Below, piece by piece: positions 43,525 through 53,456 of a stretch of 64,000 bases of DNA. Location of the stretch: the NCBI RefSeq assembly GCF_021233055.1, contig NZ_CP089538.1:2744501-2808500 (forward strand), in the 5' to 3' direction. A program made the position numbers and the translations under genes. Within the stretch, counting starts at the first letter, position 1, and each line of letters starts with the position of its first letter. Origin of the DNA: Spirosoma oryzicola (GTDB lineage Bacteria; Bacteroidota; Bacteroidia; Cytophagales; Spirosomataceae). Below the pieces are notes generated by a model. That model ran no database searches. It had not been told where the DNA came from and worked only from the letters and a program-made list of their open reading frames with translations.

Positions 43525-44070
43525 GTGCCGTTTAAACTTCGTACTGCTTCGCCCGACGACATCCCGGCCATTATCCGGTTGCAGGAACAGATTTGGGAAC
43601 CGACCTACCGATCCATTTTGGCGCCCGATCAGATCGCGTACATGTTTACGATGATGTACTCGCCCGAAGCGCTTCAGGAACAGATGACTACACGGGGTCA
43701 TACGTTTGTGCTGCTCGAAGTGGAGCATGACGATCAGGCGCCGGAACTACGCGGATTTGCGGCTTTTTCGGCGTACAGACCCGACGATAAATCGTTTAAA
43801 TTGCATAAGATCTACGTGCTGCCCGCCACGCAGGGAAGCGGTTTGGGTCGAGCGCTCCTCACTGAAGTTGAAGATCGATGCCGGGCAAAGGGTGGCGAGG
43901 AACTGCTGCTGAATGTGAATCGGTACAACAAAGCGCGGACCTTCTACGAAAAGGTAGGCTTTCGGGTGGTCGGCGAAGAGGATATTGCCATCGGTCCGTA
44001 CTGGATGAACGATTATAGCATGAGCAAATCCCTGGTTAATCAGCCCGCCCGTAATTCCGCTTCGGTATGA
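43525..44070 (+). CDS. GNAT-family N-acetyltransferase
   Basis: The 181-residue protein has acetyl-CoA motif A as KLHKIYVLPATQGSGLGRAL and motif B as NRYNKARTFYEKVGF, typical of RimI-like GNATs. The substrate is unknown. The GTG start is preferred because conserved sequence begins at VPFKLRTASPDD and a -7-like box lies just upstream. It overlaps the GT2 gene by 4 bp (ATGA). Confidence 0.87.
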   Translation: MPFKLRTASPDDIPAIIRLQEQIWEPTYRSILAPDQIAYMFTMMYSPEALQEQMTTRGHTFVLLEVEHDDQAPELRGFAAFSAYRPDDKSFKLHKIYVLPATQGSGLGRALLTEVEDRCRAKGGEELLLNVNRYNKARTFYEKVGFRVVGEEDIAIGPYWMNDYSMSKSLVNQPARNSASV

Positions 44071-45008
44071 CGGCTCCTGTGCTGGTGTCGGTTGTCGTGC
44101 CGCTGTACAACGAAGCGGATAACGTCGGTCCGCTGCTGGACCGTATTCGTGACGCCCTGGCGACGCTTTCGTACGAACTGATTCTGGTGGATGATGGATC
44201 GCGGGATGAAACCGTGGCCAAAGTCCGGCAGTTGGCTGATGCCCAGACGAAGCTGATAATTCTGGCCCGTAATTACGGACAGACAACGGCCCTTGCCGCC
44301 GGTATTGATGCCGCAACCGGTACGTATGTCGCGACGCTGGACGGCGATTTGCAAAATGATCCCATTGATATTCCCGTGATGCTACAACATGCGCAAAGCG
44401 GCAACTGGGATGTGGTGGCGGGTAATCGGGCCAACCGACAGGACGGCATGCTCCTGCGCAAACTACCGAGTCGAATGGCCAACGCGCTGATCCGGTGGCT
44501 GACGGGAGTTTACCTACAGGATTACGGCTGTACGCTCAAAGTATTTCGTCGGGAGGTGGCCCAGGCTTTGGGGCTTTATGGTGAGCTGCACCGCTTCATT
44601 CCCGTGCTGGCCGCCATGCAAGGAAGCCGCATGACACAGATGGACGTTCGGCATCATCCCCGTATCCACGGCGTTTCCAAGTACGGTCTGGGACGCATTG
44701 GTCCCGTATTGAACGATTTACTGCTTGTCCTATTCCTGCAACGGTATTTCCGCCGACCCATGCGGTTGTTTGGCCCCGCAGCTGCGCTTTCGCTGCTAAC
44801 CGGACTGGTAGTGAGTGTTTACATCCTCGTCCAGAAACTGATGGGCGAAGCACTCAACCTAACCGCCTGGCTAACCCTGGTAGCCGTACTGATTCTCGGC
44901 GGATTACAGTTGCTTGCCTTTGGCCTGATTGCCGAAATGCAGATGCGAACCTATTTTGAAGGTGGACGCAAACCGACGTATCGAATACGTGAAGTCGTTC
45001 AGAAATAA
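44067..45008 (+). CDS. Membrane glycosyltransferase family 2
   Basis: The 313-residue protein has a GT-A domain (VSVVVPLYNEADNV, DDGSRDET, ATLDGDLQNDP with the DxD position) and two C-terminal membrane helices (about 235-255 and 268-295). It resembles polyprenol-phosphate glucose or mannose synthases (GtrB/DPM1-like), which make lipid-linked sugars for surface polymers. It is translationally coupled to the GNAT gene and convergent with trhO, with only 4 bp between. Confidence 0.9.
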   Translation: MTAPVLVSVVVPLYNEADNVGPLLDRIRDALATLSYELILVDDGSRDETVAKVRQLADAQTKLIILARNYGQTTALAAGIDAATGTYVATLDGDLQNDPIDIPVMLQHAQSGNWDVVAGNRANRQDGMLLRKLPSRMANALIRWLTGVYLQDYGCTLKVFRREVAQALGLYGELHRFIPVLAAMQGSRMTQMDVRHHPRIHGVSKYGLGRIGPVLNDLLLVLFLQRYFRRPMRLFGPAAALSLLTGLVVSVYILVQKLMGEALNLTAWLTLVAVLILGGLQLLAFGLIAEMQMRTYFEGGRKPTYRIREVVQK

Positions 45009-45012
45009 ACGC

Positions 45013-45996
45013 TTAGTCTGCTTTCGTTAATGTCAAGGGTGTGGTATTCTTTTGACCCCGCTGGCTAACGAAACCCTGCATTGGCGAGTAACTTTGGGTT
45101 TGTTTGCCGTAATAACCCGTTCCATCGTAAGGCCGTAGTGCCGGGTCTTGTTTGCAGTCGTCCGAGCAGGTACCCTGGTGTTCATGACCGCAGTCGTCGC
45201 ACAGCGTAACGTGGTTGTTGCAGACCGGACTCGCGCAGTTGATCATCCGGTTGGTTTGGCTACCGCAGCGGTAACAGGTCGATATCGTTTCGGGGTTGAT
45301 GTGGTTAACGGGAACCGTTACGCGGTTGTCAAAGACGTAACACTGCCCATCGAAGTCTTCTCCGCCCGCTTCCATGCCGTACTTGATGATGCCACCGTGC
45401 AGCTGGTATACGTTTTCAAAACCCTGGGCCAGCAGGTAAGCCGACGCTTTTTCGCACTTGATACCACCCGTGCAGTACGTAATGACTTTCTTGTCTTTGA
45501 GGTGTTCGATTTCGTGGATATGCTCTGGCAGCTCGCGCAGATTTTCCATATCGAACGTGATGGCTCCTTTGAACTTGCCGACCGCGTGTTCGTAGTTTGA
45601 CCGCATATCGACCAGCACAACGTCGGGATCGTTTTTAAGCTTTTTAAACTCGTCGGGCTCCAGATACTGACCGGTCTGCCGCAATGGATCGACAGGAAGG
45701 TCGGAATGGACGATTTCGCTTTTGATCCGAACGTGAAGTTTCTGAAAAGTATGGTCATCCGCTTCGTCCACTTTAAACTCAATACCGGCAAAACGCGGGT
45801 CGGCGTGTAAAGCGGCCATGTACGCTTCGCAATCGGCGGTCAGGCCGGAAACAGTTCCGTTCAACCCTTCGGGCGCGACAATCACACGGCCCAGCAAGTT
45901 TAGTTGCAGACATAGCAAATGATGTTCCTCGCGGTATTGGTCGGGGTTCTCGATGGGCGAATAGATATAGTACAGAAGAACGCGATATGGTTTCAT
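45013..45996 (-). CDS. trhO: tRNA uridine(34) hydroxylase, rhodanese-family
   Basis: The 327-residue protein has an N-terminal acylphosphatase-like domain (about 1-95), a rhodanese domain with the active-site CTGGIKCEKASAYL, and a C-terminal Cys-rich zinc-like domain (CYRCGSQTNRMINCASPVCNN, then CDDCGHEHQGTC). TrhO (YceA) forms ho5U at tRNA position 34. Length and domains fit well. Confidence 0.92.
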   Translation of the reverse strand: MKPYRVLLYYIYSPIENPDQYREEHHLLCLQLNLLGRVIVAPEGLNGTVSGLTADCEAYMAALHADPRFAGIEFKVDEADDHTFQKLHVRIKSEIVHSDLPVDPLRQTGQYLEPDEFKKLKNDPDVVLVDMRSNYEHAVGKFKGAITFDMENLRELPEHIHEIEHLKDKKVITYCTGGIKCEKASAYLLAQGFENVYQLHGGIIKYGMEAGGEDFDGQCYVFDNRVTVPVNHINPETISTCYRCGSQTNRMINCASPVCNNHVTLCDDCGHEHQGTCSDDCKQDPALRPYDGTGYYGKQTQSYSPMQGFVSQRGQKNTTPLTLTKAD

Positions 45997-46180
45997 TGTC
46001 GAAAGCGGATGCGTGAAAAAGCAATCGTTACGGTTGCCGATCGCTCGTTTTGTTCACAACTCTTGAAATTTCCTACAAAAATAAACCCATTTCGTTGAAG
46101 TTCGTTCCCTAATTTAGTCGTTTGCTTTCCGTTGTCCGGCCTCAGAAGCCGAGGAAGGGCGACCACTTAACTGCTACCGC

Positions 46181-46825
46181 ATGCACATTGCAATAACCGG
46201 AAATATTGGCGCTGGCAAAACAACGCTGGCCGAACTGCTGGCCCGGCATTATGGCTGGGAGGTTTTGTACGAAGCCGTCGATGGAAATCCGTACCTGTCC
46301 GATTTCTACGAAGACATGCCCCGCTGGGCGTTTAACCTTCAGATTTACTTTCTGAACAGCCGGTTTGCGCAGATGCGTCGGATACTGGACCTTAGCAGGC
46401 AACAACAAACATCGGTTATCCAGGATCGGACCATCTACGAAGACGCGTCTATCTTCGCCCGTAACCTGTATTTGCTGGGTACGTTGAGCGAGCGTGATTA
46501 CCAGACGTACTACGGCGTATTCGAAAACATGATGAGTCTGGTCCGCCCCCCTGATCTGATGATTTACCTCCGGGCCGATTTACCCAAACTCCGCCGGCAG
46601 ATCCGGAAGCGTGGCCGCTCCTTCGAACAGTCAATCAGCGACGAGTACCTGAGCAGCCTGAATGAGCTTTACGAAGAATTTGTGGCTGCTTACACCATCG
46701 GCGAATTATTGATTGTTGATGTGAACGAGCTGGACTATACGGAGCACCCCGCCGATTTTCTGGAGATCGTGCGTCAGATTGATGGGCGGCTGGCCGAGCT
46801 ACGTAGCGTGGAGCGCCCAGCTTAG
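46181..46825 (+). CDS. Deoxynucleoside kinase
   Basis: The 214-residue kinase has the P-loop GNIGAGKTT, the E-A-V/D-G-N-P-Y substrate segment (EAVDGNPYLSDFY), the DRTIYED motif and the LID basic segment RKRGRSFEQ. It phosphorylates deoxyadenosine/deoxyguanosine or related nucleosides for salvage. It stands alone. The 184 bp upstream show no gene. Confidence 0.9.
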   Translation: MHIAITGNIGAGKTTLAELLARHYGWEVLYEAVDGNPYLSDFYEDMPRWAFNLQIYFLNSRFAQMRRILDLSRQQQTSVIQDRTIYEDASIFARNLYLLGTLSERDYQTYYGVFENMMSLVRPPDLMIYLRADLPKLRRQIRKRGRSFEQSISDEYLSSLNELYEEFVAAYTIGELLIVDVNELDYTEHPADFLEIVRQIDGRLAELRSVERPA

Positions 46826-46901
46826 GGCAGTAGGAGCGATGCCTTTGTAAAGTGATCCGGGTAAGTAAACGAGAAACGTCAAGAAGAAGTAGTCGGCTGA
46901 A

Positions 46902-47339
46902 CTACTTACTAAGGTTAACCTTGTTTTTGGGCAGTTTATTGAGAACCAGCCAATATGTGCATACTGACTCGTAGAGCGTCTGGAACTGCGTGAGTCCATC
47001 CGGTTTTCCAAGGAATGAGTTAACGCCTGCTTCGTAGCAGGAAGCGATTTCGGCCTGATCAACGGTATTGCTCATCATAACGACCGGAATATGCCGCCAC
47101 TGCGGATGTTGCTTTAAATACCGCAATGTTTGGTGACCGTTTAGAACGGGCATGTGCAGATCCAGGATAATCAGGGCAGGCTGCTCGGGTGGTTCGGTCA
47201 GTATATGCTGTTGTAATTCACTACCAGACGTAAAGAATCGAACGGGGTACTGGGGCAAAAAACGCGTAAAAACCTGACCAGTCAAAAACCGGTAGTCGGC
47301 TTCGTCATCGACGATAAAAACTCGGAACTCAGTCTGCAT
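46902..47339 (-). CDS. Stand-alone response regulator receiver
   Basis: The 145-residue protein is a single receiver domain. Acidic residues (VDDEAD), the phospho-acceptor Asp60 (LIILDLHMP), MSNT and the conserved Lys (LGKPDG) are all present. There is no output domain, so it probably acts in phosphorelay or through protein contacts. It is related in layout to the receiver at 58298. No partner kinase is adjacent. Confidence 0.9.
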   Translation of the reverse strand: MQTEFRVFIVDDEADYRFLTGQVFTRFLPQYPVRFFTSGSELQQHILTEPPEQPALIILDLHMPVLNGHQTLRYLKQHPQWRHIPVVMMSNTVDQAEIASCYEAGVNSFLGKPDGLTQFQTLYESVCTYWLVLNKLPKNKVNLSK

Positions 47340-47589
47340 AAAAATTCATATACCGTATTGACGTTAGCTAATTTGCAATCAACTTGTATTTGTCATTCAT
47401 GGCGAGAATGAATCCTAATTAGTTATGCACTGGACCACCTGCATTTGAGCTCGTATACAAATAACGATTGAACCGATTCGTACCATATATGGCCACAAAC
47501 AATGGAGAAGTGAAAATTAATTTCGGCGGGCGTAGGGGTTTACCGATAACTAGGTGTCTTAGGACAGACCAGGCGCATCTGTAGCGAAA

Positions 47590-48210
47590 ATGATAGCTTT
47601 GCCGTATCCAACCACTCACCCCCCTACGTCAGTGCAACCAACTGAAGAGGACGTATTAGCGGCTATTCGGCAGGGCAACGAGCGCGTTTTCGAAACCGTC
47701 TTTCGGCTGCACTACGCGCCGTTATGCCGGTACGCCCGCCAATTTCTGCCCGATGCCGACGATGCCGAAGAAGAAGTGCAGGCTATGTTTCTCGCGTTCT
47801 GGGAAAAGCGTGAAGGGCTGCTGATTACAACATCGCTGAAGTCGTACCTATTTCGGGCCGTACACAATCGGTGCCTGAACCGGATCAAGCACCTTGCCAT
47901 CCGCGACGAACACCGGCAGCATACGCTTTACACGGGCGACACGACAGCGGAGTCACCGGTACAGGCGCTCCTGGGCGACGAACTGTCCGACCGGATACAG
48001 ACGGCCATCCAAAAATTACCCGAACAGTGCCGGCTGGCCTTTACGCTAAGTCGGTTCGACGAACTGAAATACCAGGAGATTGCCGATCAATTGGGAATTT
48101 CGGTGAAAACGGTCGAAAATCAGATTGGCAAGGCACTCCGTATCCTACGCACCGAATTGAGCGATTATTTACCACTGGCTTTACTGACGTGGCTGTTAAG
48201 TCACCCCTGA
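47590..48210 (+). CDS. ECF RNA polymerase sigma factor
   Basis: The 206-residue sigma-70-family ECF factor has region 2 (about 45-105; ARQFLPDADDAEEEVQAMFL and the SLKSYLFRAVHNRCLN segment) and region 4 (about 140-195; LPEQCRLAFTLSRFDELKYQEIA). It belongs to the Bacteroidota FecI-like expansion. FecR and an STN protein follow directly, the usual cell-surface signalling arrangement. Confidence 0.92.
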   Translation: MIALPYPTTHPPTSVQPTEEDVLAAIRQGNERVFETVFRLHYAPLCRYARQFLPDADDAEEEVQAMFLAFWEKREGLLITTSLKSYLFRAVHNRCLNRIKHLAIRDEHRQHTLYTGDTTAESPVQALLGDELSDRIQTAIQKLPEQCRLAFTLSRFDELKYQEIADQLGISVKTVENQIGKALRILRTELSDYLPLALLTWLLSHP

Positions 48211-48213
48211 ATC

Positions 48214-49299
48214 ATGGCAGACCAACGACCCATAGATGACGCTTTGCTGGCAAAATTCCTGGCGGGCGAAACCGACCTTAGTGAGTCGGCGCGGGTACAG
48301 CAGTGGCTCGCCAGTCAGGATTCAGCCCCGAACGAACCCAGCCAGGCGGATTTTGAGCGCTTTGCGCAGCTATGGCAGAACGCTACTCCCGCCGACAAGA
48401 AGCCAATTGATACCAATGCGGCCTGGCTGTCAATGCAGCAGAAAATGCAGGCGACTGAATCTCGCACTTCGGCGAAAGCCGATCCTGTTGTCAAACCGAT
48501 GCCCGTTCAAAAACCGCAACCGGGTAGGTCAGCCGAACCCCAGCCGCCACGTCGTCAGCCGATCTGGAATCGGGCTATCTGGCGGGCCGCTGCCGTGCTG
48601 GTCGTAGCCGTTGGGGTAGGGTGGCTGGTCTTTCAATTCCAGAACAAGCAGCGTCCGGCGGAGGCTTACCTGACTCTTACAACAACGGATCAACGGGCTG
48701 AGCGAATCCTACCCGATGGCACGAAAGTGTGGCTAAATCACCACTCGACCCTGCGTTATCCGACCCTTTTTGACGACGATATCCGAGCGGTCACGCTAAC
48801 GGGTGAAGCGTATTTTGAGGTCATGCCGGATGCCGAGCGACCGTTTCGCATTCAGGCCCGGCAAACCACGGTGCAGGTGCTGGGGACTTCGTTTAATGTT
48901 CGGGCTTACGATGCAAACGTCAGCGTGGCCGTTCAGACGGGGAAAGTGCGATTCGCCAGTAAACGCAAATCGGTGTTGCTGACCAAAAATCAGCAGGCCA
49001 CCTTCGATCCGAAAGGGGATACCATTCGCCGGTCGCTTCAATTGGCTACGAATGTGTTTGCCTACAAAACGGGTCAGTTGGTGTTCGACAATGAGCCGCT
49101 CCGGGACGTAGTGAAAACGCTGAATCAGGTGTATAACGCCGACGTACGACTCGGTAATGAGCCGCTGGGCAGTTGTCGGTTAACGACCCGCTTCGACAAT
49201 GCACCGTTGAACGCGGTCGTTGCAATCACCGCCGAAACGCTTGGCCTGCGGGTCCGGCACGTTGGCAGGCAGGTAATTTTAGACGGAACCTGTCAGTGA
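48214..49299 (+). CDS. FecR-family anti-sigma factor
   Basis: The 361-residue protein has an N-terminal cytoplasmic anti-sigma region (about 1-80), one membrane helix (about 128-148) and a periplasmic FecR domain (ERILPDGTKVWLNHHSTLRYP, then GEAYFEV). A C-terminal STN-like domain (VVKTLNQVYNADVRL) ends it. It should hold the sigma factor 3 bp upstream until released by an outer-membrane partner. Confidence 0.92.
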   Translation: MADQRPIDDALLAKFLAGETDLSESARVQQWLASQDSAPNEPSQADFERFAQLWQNATPADKKPIDTNAAWLSMQQKMQATESRTSAKADPVVKPMPVQKPQPGRSAEPQPPRRQPIWNRAIWRAAAVLVVAVGVGWLVFQFQNKQRPAEAYLTLTTTDQRAERILPDGTKVWLNHHSTLRYPTLFDDDIRAVTLTGEAYFEVMPDAERPFRIQARQTTVQVLGTSFNVRAYDANVSVAVQTGKVRFASKRKSVLLTKNQQATFDPKGDTIRRSLQLATNVFAYKTGQLVFDNEPLRDVVKTLNQVYNADVRLGNEPLGSCRLTTRFDNAPLNAVVAITAETLGLRVRHVGRQVILDGTCQ

Positions 49300-49348
49300 G
49301 TAGGGGATAAGTCCCCATCAGCTGTCTTGGTTGAAAATTAGCTGTACA

Positions 49349-51208
49349 ATGACTTTGCTTCGTTCCTGTATTTCTCTGTTTTTCTTTTGTTCCGCCATCG
49401 GGTTACGGGCGCAATCGGCACCCCCGCTCGAACGGCTGATTACGGTCGATATTCGAAACCAGCGGGTTGAGGAAGCCCTCCGCCAGATCAGCACTGCCGG
49501 CCATTTCGCGTTTTCGTACAACCCGGCGCACATCGACAAAAGTGCTGTTGTAAGCGTTCGGTTGACGAACGGGACGGTTCGGCAGGTGCTAAATCAGGTG
49601 TTTGCCAATGGTATGACCTTTAAATCGCGGGGGAATCACGTCATTCTGCTGCGGGTGGACCCAACCGAACCGACGCCCAAGAATCTGCTGCTGGACGGTT
49701 ATATCCTCGATGAACAGACCGGAAAGCGAATTGCCCAGGCCAGTATTTTTGAAAAAACAACCCTTGCCTCAACCGTCAGCAACCCATTCGGCTACTACCG
49801 CATCAAACTCCCCGCTGATTTGCCAAGCATTCGGCTCGACGTGCGTAAACAAGCGTACGTGCGGGAGACCGTTACGATTCGCGGTACGTTTACGCATACG
49901 GTCAATGTCCGCCTGAAACCGCTACCCCAGCAAATCAGCGTCGAAACCATACCCATTCGCATAACCGACGATACCACCCGGTCGGCGATGGCGTTGGCCG
50001 TCAATAGCGTTCCTGTGGAGATGCCTGCGATGGTTAATGACACAACACCGGAACAGAAACCCTGGTCAATAATCGAACGTGGTCGAATAGGTATCATGAA
50101 TTTGTTTGTATCGACGCAACAAGCCATTCACGACATCAACCTCAGCCGCGATACGCTTTACCGCGACTGGCAGGTGTCTCTGGTGCCTTACATCGGCACG
50201 AACCACCGGCTGAGCGGTCGAATCATCAACCGGCTTTCATTCAACGCCTTAGTGGGGTATTCGTTTGGTGTCCGTTCGTTTGAAGTGGGTGGGTTGCTCA
50301 ACCTTGTACAAGCTGATGTTCATGGTTTCCAGGCGGGTGGACTCGGTAACCTTGTCGGACGCAACGTGACAGGAGCGCAGTTTGGCGGCTTGTTTAACGT
50401 CGCTGGAGGGCAGGTAAATGGCTTTCAGGCGGGTGGGCTATTTACCGTCAATTTAAAGCAGGCGTCGGGTGTTCAGGTTGGTGGTTTGTTCAACGCTACC
50501 CTGGGCGACCAGCCGGGGATGGTGCAGATCGGCGGTTTATTAAACTTCGCCGGTGGCTCGATCGACGGAGTGCAATTAGCTGGATTGGTCAACTATGCGC
50601 GCAATGACGTGCGGGGCTGGCAAATCGGCGGGTTGCTGAACCGGGCGCGGACCGTTACGCGGGGGCACCAAATCGGGTTGATAAACCTGGCTGATTCCGT
50701 CGAAAAGGTGCCGATTGGCTTATTTAGCCACGTACGGAAAGGCGGTTATCGACGGATCGAGGTAGCCACGGGCGAGGTAAATCTGCTTAATGTAGCCTAC
50801 CGAACGGGCGTCCGGCGCTTCTATAACATTTTCACCGCCGGGACGAGTTTCGAGCGAATCGGTAGCCCTACAGTAAGTGCGGGTTACGGGTTAGGAACGG
50901 CGTTTACCCTGTCCCGACGGACGATGATGAGCCTTGAAGCGACAGCGCATCACTTGTTCTACAACCGGGGTTATTACGAAAATAATCAACAGATTCGTCT
51001 AGGCACGTTGATCGAGACACGATTCAGCAAACACCTGTCACTTGCTTTTGGCCCTTCCGTCAACTGGTATTTTAGCGAGGACGAAGCCAGTCGCCCCGTC
51101 ACGCAGCCGACCCTTTCGCTTTTCGATAACCGCGTTTCAGCTTTCGGCTCTACCTACCTCTGGGGCTGGATTGGCTTTCAGGCCGGACTACGGTTCGGTA
51201 ATTCGTGA
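49349..51208 (+). CDS. STN-domain protein with GGLxN surface repeats
   Basis: The 619-residue protein has a signal peptide (start MTLLRSC, cleavage near RAQ), an STN signalling domain (about 27-110), a carboxypeptidase-like fold (about 115-195) and many copies of a 20-residue repeat built on Q-x-G-G-L-x-N (about 300-445; e.g. GFQAGGL, GVQVGGLFN, MVQIGGLLN). The C-terminus resembles a beta-barrel. The repeats match the LA_2272-type surface repeat. No TonB-dependent plug is visible, although it sits where a SusC-like receptor usually follows FecR. Confidence 0.8.
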   Translation: MTLLRSCISLFFFCSAIGLRAQSAPPLERLITVDIRNQRVEEALRQISTAGHFAFSYNPAHIDKSAVVSVRLTNGTVRQVLNQVFANGMTFKSRGNHVILLRVDPTEPTPKNLLLDGYILDEQTGKRIAQASIFEKTTLASTVSNPFGYYRIKLPADLPSIRLDVRKQAYVRETVTIRGTFTHTVNVRLKPLPQQISVETIPIRITDDTTRSAMALAVNSVPVEMPAMVNDTTPEQKPWSIIERGRIGIMNLFVSTQQAIHDINLSRDTLYRDWQVSLVPYIGTNHRLSGRIINRLSFNALVGYSFGVRSFEVGGLLNLVQADVHGFQAGGLGNLVGRNVTGAQFGGLFNVAGGQVNGFQAGGLFTVNLKQASGVQVGGLFNATLGDQPGMVQIGGLLNFAGGSIDGVQLAGLVNYARNDVRGWQIGGLLNRARTVTRGHQIGLINLADSVEKVPIGLFSHVRKGGYRRIEVATGEVNLLNVAYRTGVRRFYNIFTAGTSFERIGSPTVSAGYGLGTAFTLSRRTMMSLEATAHHLFYNRGYYENNQQIRLGTLIETRFSKHLSLAFGPSVNWYFSEDEASRPVTQPTLSLFDNRVSAFGSTYLWGWIGFQAGLRFGNS

Positions 51209-51367
51209 CCTTTTTTTTCGAGCAAAAAAAAGCACGGCGCATAGGGGTATTCGCCAATTCGATTGTCCTGATTGCGAAGTCGGAGATTTGGGATCACTAC
51301 TTTGCTACAAAACGGTATAGGTTCCTGAAACGACTCGCTGTTAGGGAAACAACAATGAATTAACACC

Positions 51368-52084
51368 ATGAAGCGTAAATCATTTTTTCAGTTCCTATGC
51401 ACTGCCTTTCTGATTATCAATCTTAGTTCCTGTGGCTGGCGTCGGGAAGACATCGGTCCTTTCCAAAGCGATCAGCGAACGTTCGGTCTAGGCAATTTTG
51501 ACCGGCTCGACATGGGCAGCGCATTTACGATAATGGTTCAACCAGGAAACGACTACCGCATCCTGGCCGAGGGCGACCGACGAAACCTGGATGATCTGGA
51601 TGTGTACACCCGCAACGGAACCTTGTATGCCCGCTACCGCAATTCCCGCAACCGGCAGTACGAAACGTCGTTTACGATTACCATGCCGACGCTGCGGGGC
51701 GTTGCCTTTTCGGGAGCCAGTCAATCGTCGATAGCGGGTTTCTCGGATCTGAACGAGTTCGATATTGAGCTGTCGGGGGCCTCGAAGGGTCAGTTTACGG
51801 TACAGGCCAGACAAGTGAAGGTTGCGTTATCGGGTGCGTCAAATCTGCAACTCAGTGGTGCCGGAACTTCGCTCGGAACGGATTTGTCGGGAGCGTCGAT
51901 GCTCCAGGCGTTTGCGTATCCGGTCGATGCGGCAAACCTGAATCTGTCCGGGGCCAGTAAAGCAAATGTGAGCGTATCAGGTTCGCTGGACATCGAGGCC
52001 AGCGGAGCGAGTAACGTTCGGTACCGGGGAAGACCTTCGGTGCGGCAGCGGCTTAGCGGAGCCAGTTCGGTTGAGACCGATTAA
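51368..52084 (+). CDS. Head-GIN domain lipoprotein (DUF2807)
   Basis: The 238-residue protein has a lipoprotein signal (lipobox LSSC, residue 22) and a right-handed beta-helix of DUF2807/head-GIN type. Its repeats carry SGAS at regular spacing (at least six copies). Proteins of this family are common in Bacteroidota; their role in the envelope is unknown. It follows the STN protein but is separated by 159 bp, so it may not be in the same operon. Confidence 0.88.
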   Translation: MKRKSFFQFLCTAFLIINLSSCGWRREDIGPFQSDQRTFGLGNFDRLDMGSAFTIMVQPGNDYRILAEGDRRNLDDLDVYTRNGTLYARYRNSRNRQYETSFTITMPTLRGVAFSGASQSSIAGFSDLNEFDIELSGASKGQFTVQARQVKVALSGASNLQLSGAGTSLGTDLSGASMLQAFAYPVDAANLNLSGASKANVSVSGSLDIEASGASNVRYRGRPSVRQRLSGASSVETD

Positions 52085-52097
52085 CCCAATCGAACCG

Positions 52098-52147
52098 TGG
52101 CAGCGTCGCTAAGTTGACTTGTAAACGTACGAGTAGCGACGCTGCCA
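52098..52147. repeat. Family C palindrome (TGGCAGCGTCGCTA)
   Basis: TGGCAGCGTCGCTA (52098-52111) and its reverse complement (52134-52147) enclose a 22-nt loop between convergent genes. One arm, TGGCAGCGTCGCT, recurs at 63760-63772 after the GT9 gene. Confidence 0.7.
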
Positions 52148-52172
52148 GTCAGAAATGGGGCCTTCGGCACAA

Positions 52173-53456
52173 TCATCGAGGTTTGTTCAGATCGGCTTTC
52201 AGAGCATTCAGCCTGCGAATGGACTGCACCACGGATCGTACGGTATGGTAGTTGATCTTCCAGGAATGACTCATGTGCGTCCAGATCGGAATGCCCTGCC
52301 GGGTCATCAGCGGCCACCATTCACCAACGGAGTGATTGATCATGTTGTCCATGACAAAGCGGTGAACGTTCTCGTAAGCCTGCCAGTAGCGTTCGTCGCC
52401 GAATAGGCGGTAGGCGTCCAGAAAGCCAATGAGCACCTCGGCCTGCTGCCAGAATTCTTTTTCCCGGTCATACACCTCGCCCGCGTGTGACCCTTCGACG
52501 AAGACCCCGCCAAACGCCCAGTCCACGCCATGCTCAACGGCGTGGACAAAGGATTTCACGAACTGATCGCGGTATAAATCATAAGTCAGATTCAGGACGG
52601 AGAGCGCGTGGAGCAGGAGCCAGGCGAATTCAACATTATGGCCGTAACTGGTATTGTCTTCGGCGGCTCGCTTAACCCCGTCTTCCGTGAAGCGGTCCCA
52701 GCCCCAGATAACATCGAATTTGATTTGGGGCGCTACTTGCCAGTCGGCCCAGAACTGCGGTATGCCCGTTCCGTATACCGGATGCATGATTCGCTTGACC
52801 AGCAGTTCGATCACTTCCAGCAACTTTCGCCGATGAAGCGGTTGACGCGTACACTCGTACAAGGTGGTGAACGCTTCCATCAGGTGCATGTGTACGTCGA
52901 GCGTTTTGCGGTCACCGCCACCAGCCTCCGGTCCGCTGAGTGTCCAGTCGCGGTGAAACATCTCGAAATAGCCGCCGTAGGTCGTATCGGTGGCGTGTTT
53001 CTGCAAGAGATCAAACACGTTACGGGCGTATTTTATCCCGCGCGGATCGCCCGTTGCGAGCGTGTACTCACTCAGGCAATAAATCGCGAAACTTTGCCCG
53101 TACACAATTTTCTGGTCGTTCAGCACCTCGCCTTTTCGGTTGGTCATCCAGTAGAAACCGCCGTATTCTTCATCCCACATCGAGTTTAAAAGGTAATCAA
53201 CTCCGTGCCGGGCCAGCTCCGCCAGGGTTCCCTCGCCATAACCCGCCCGATGGGCCGATGCGTAGGTGTAGATGGACCGGGTCTGGGCAATGAGCGATTT
53301 TTCGTCTTCGCCGGAGTCGTTGCCGTACTGATCAAAATGAGTGATGAAACCACCATTCACTGCATCGACGGTTCGGGTTGTCCAGAAGGGGAGCAGTTCG
53401 TTGGTCAGGTGCGCGTGGAGTTCCTGAATGTGCTGGTCGAAGACTTCGTTAGTCAT
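52173..53456 (-). CDS. AGE-family epimerase/isomerase
   Basis: The 427-residue protein has the (alpha/alpha)6 barrel of the N-acylglucosamine 2-epimerase family. Supporting segments are WDEEYGGFYWMTNRKG, QSFAIYCLSEY, HMHLMEAFTTLYECT, GHNVEFAWLLLHA and FWQQAEVLIGFLDA, with the conserved His residues of cellobiose 2-epimerases. It likely epimerises a sugar or disaccharide at C2. It overlaps the upstream PfkB gene by 8 bp, suggesting a joint sugar pathway. Confidence 0.9.
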   Translation of the reverse strand: MTNEVFDQHIQELHAHLTNELLPFWTTRTVDAVNGGFITHFDQYGNDSGEDEKSLIAQTRSIYTYASAHRAGYGEGTLAELARHGVDYLLNSMWDEEYGGFYWMTNRKGEVLNDQKIVYGQSFAIYCLSEYTLATGDPRGIKYARNVFDLLQKHATDTTYGGYFEMFHRDWTLSGPEAGGGDRKTLDVHMHLMEAFTTLYECTRQPLHRRKLLEVIELLVKRIMHPVYGTGIPQFWADWQVAPQIKFDVIWGWDRFTEDGVKRAAEDNTSYGHNVEFAWLLLHALSVLNLTYDLYRDQFVKSFVHAVEHGVDWAFGGVFVEGSHAGEVYDREKEFWQQAEVLIGFLDAYRLFGDERYWQAYENVHRFVMDNMINHSVGEWWPLMTRQGIPIWTHMSHSWKINYHTVRSVVQSIRRLNALKADLNKPR

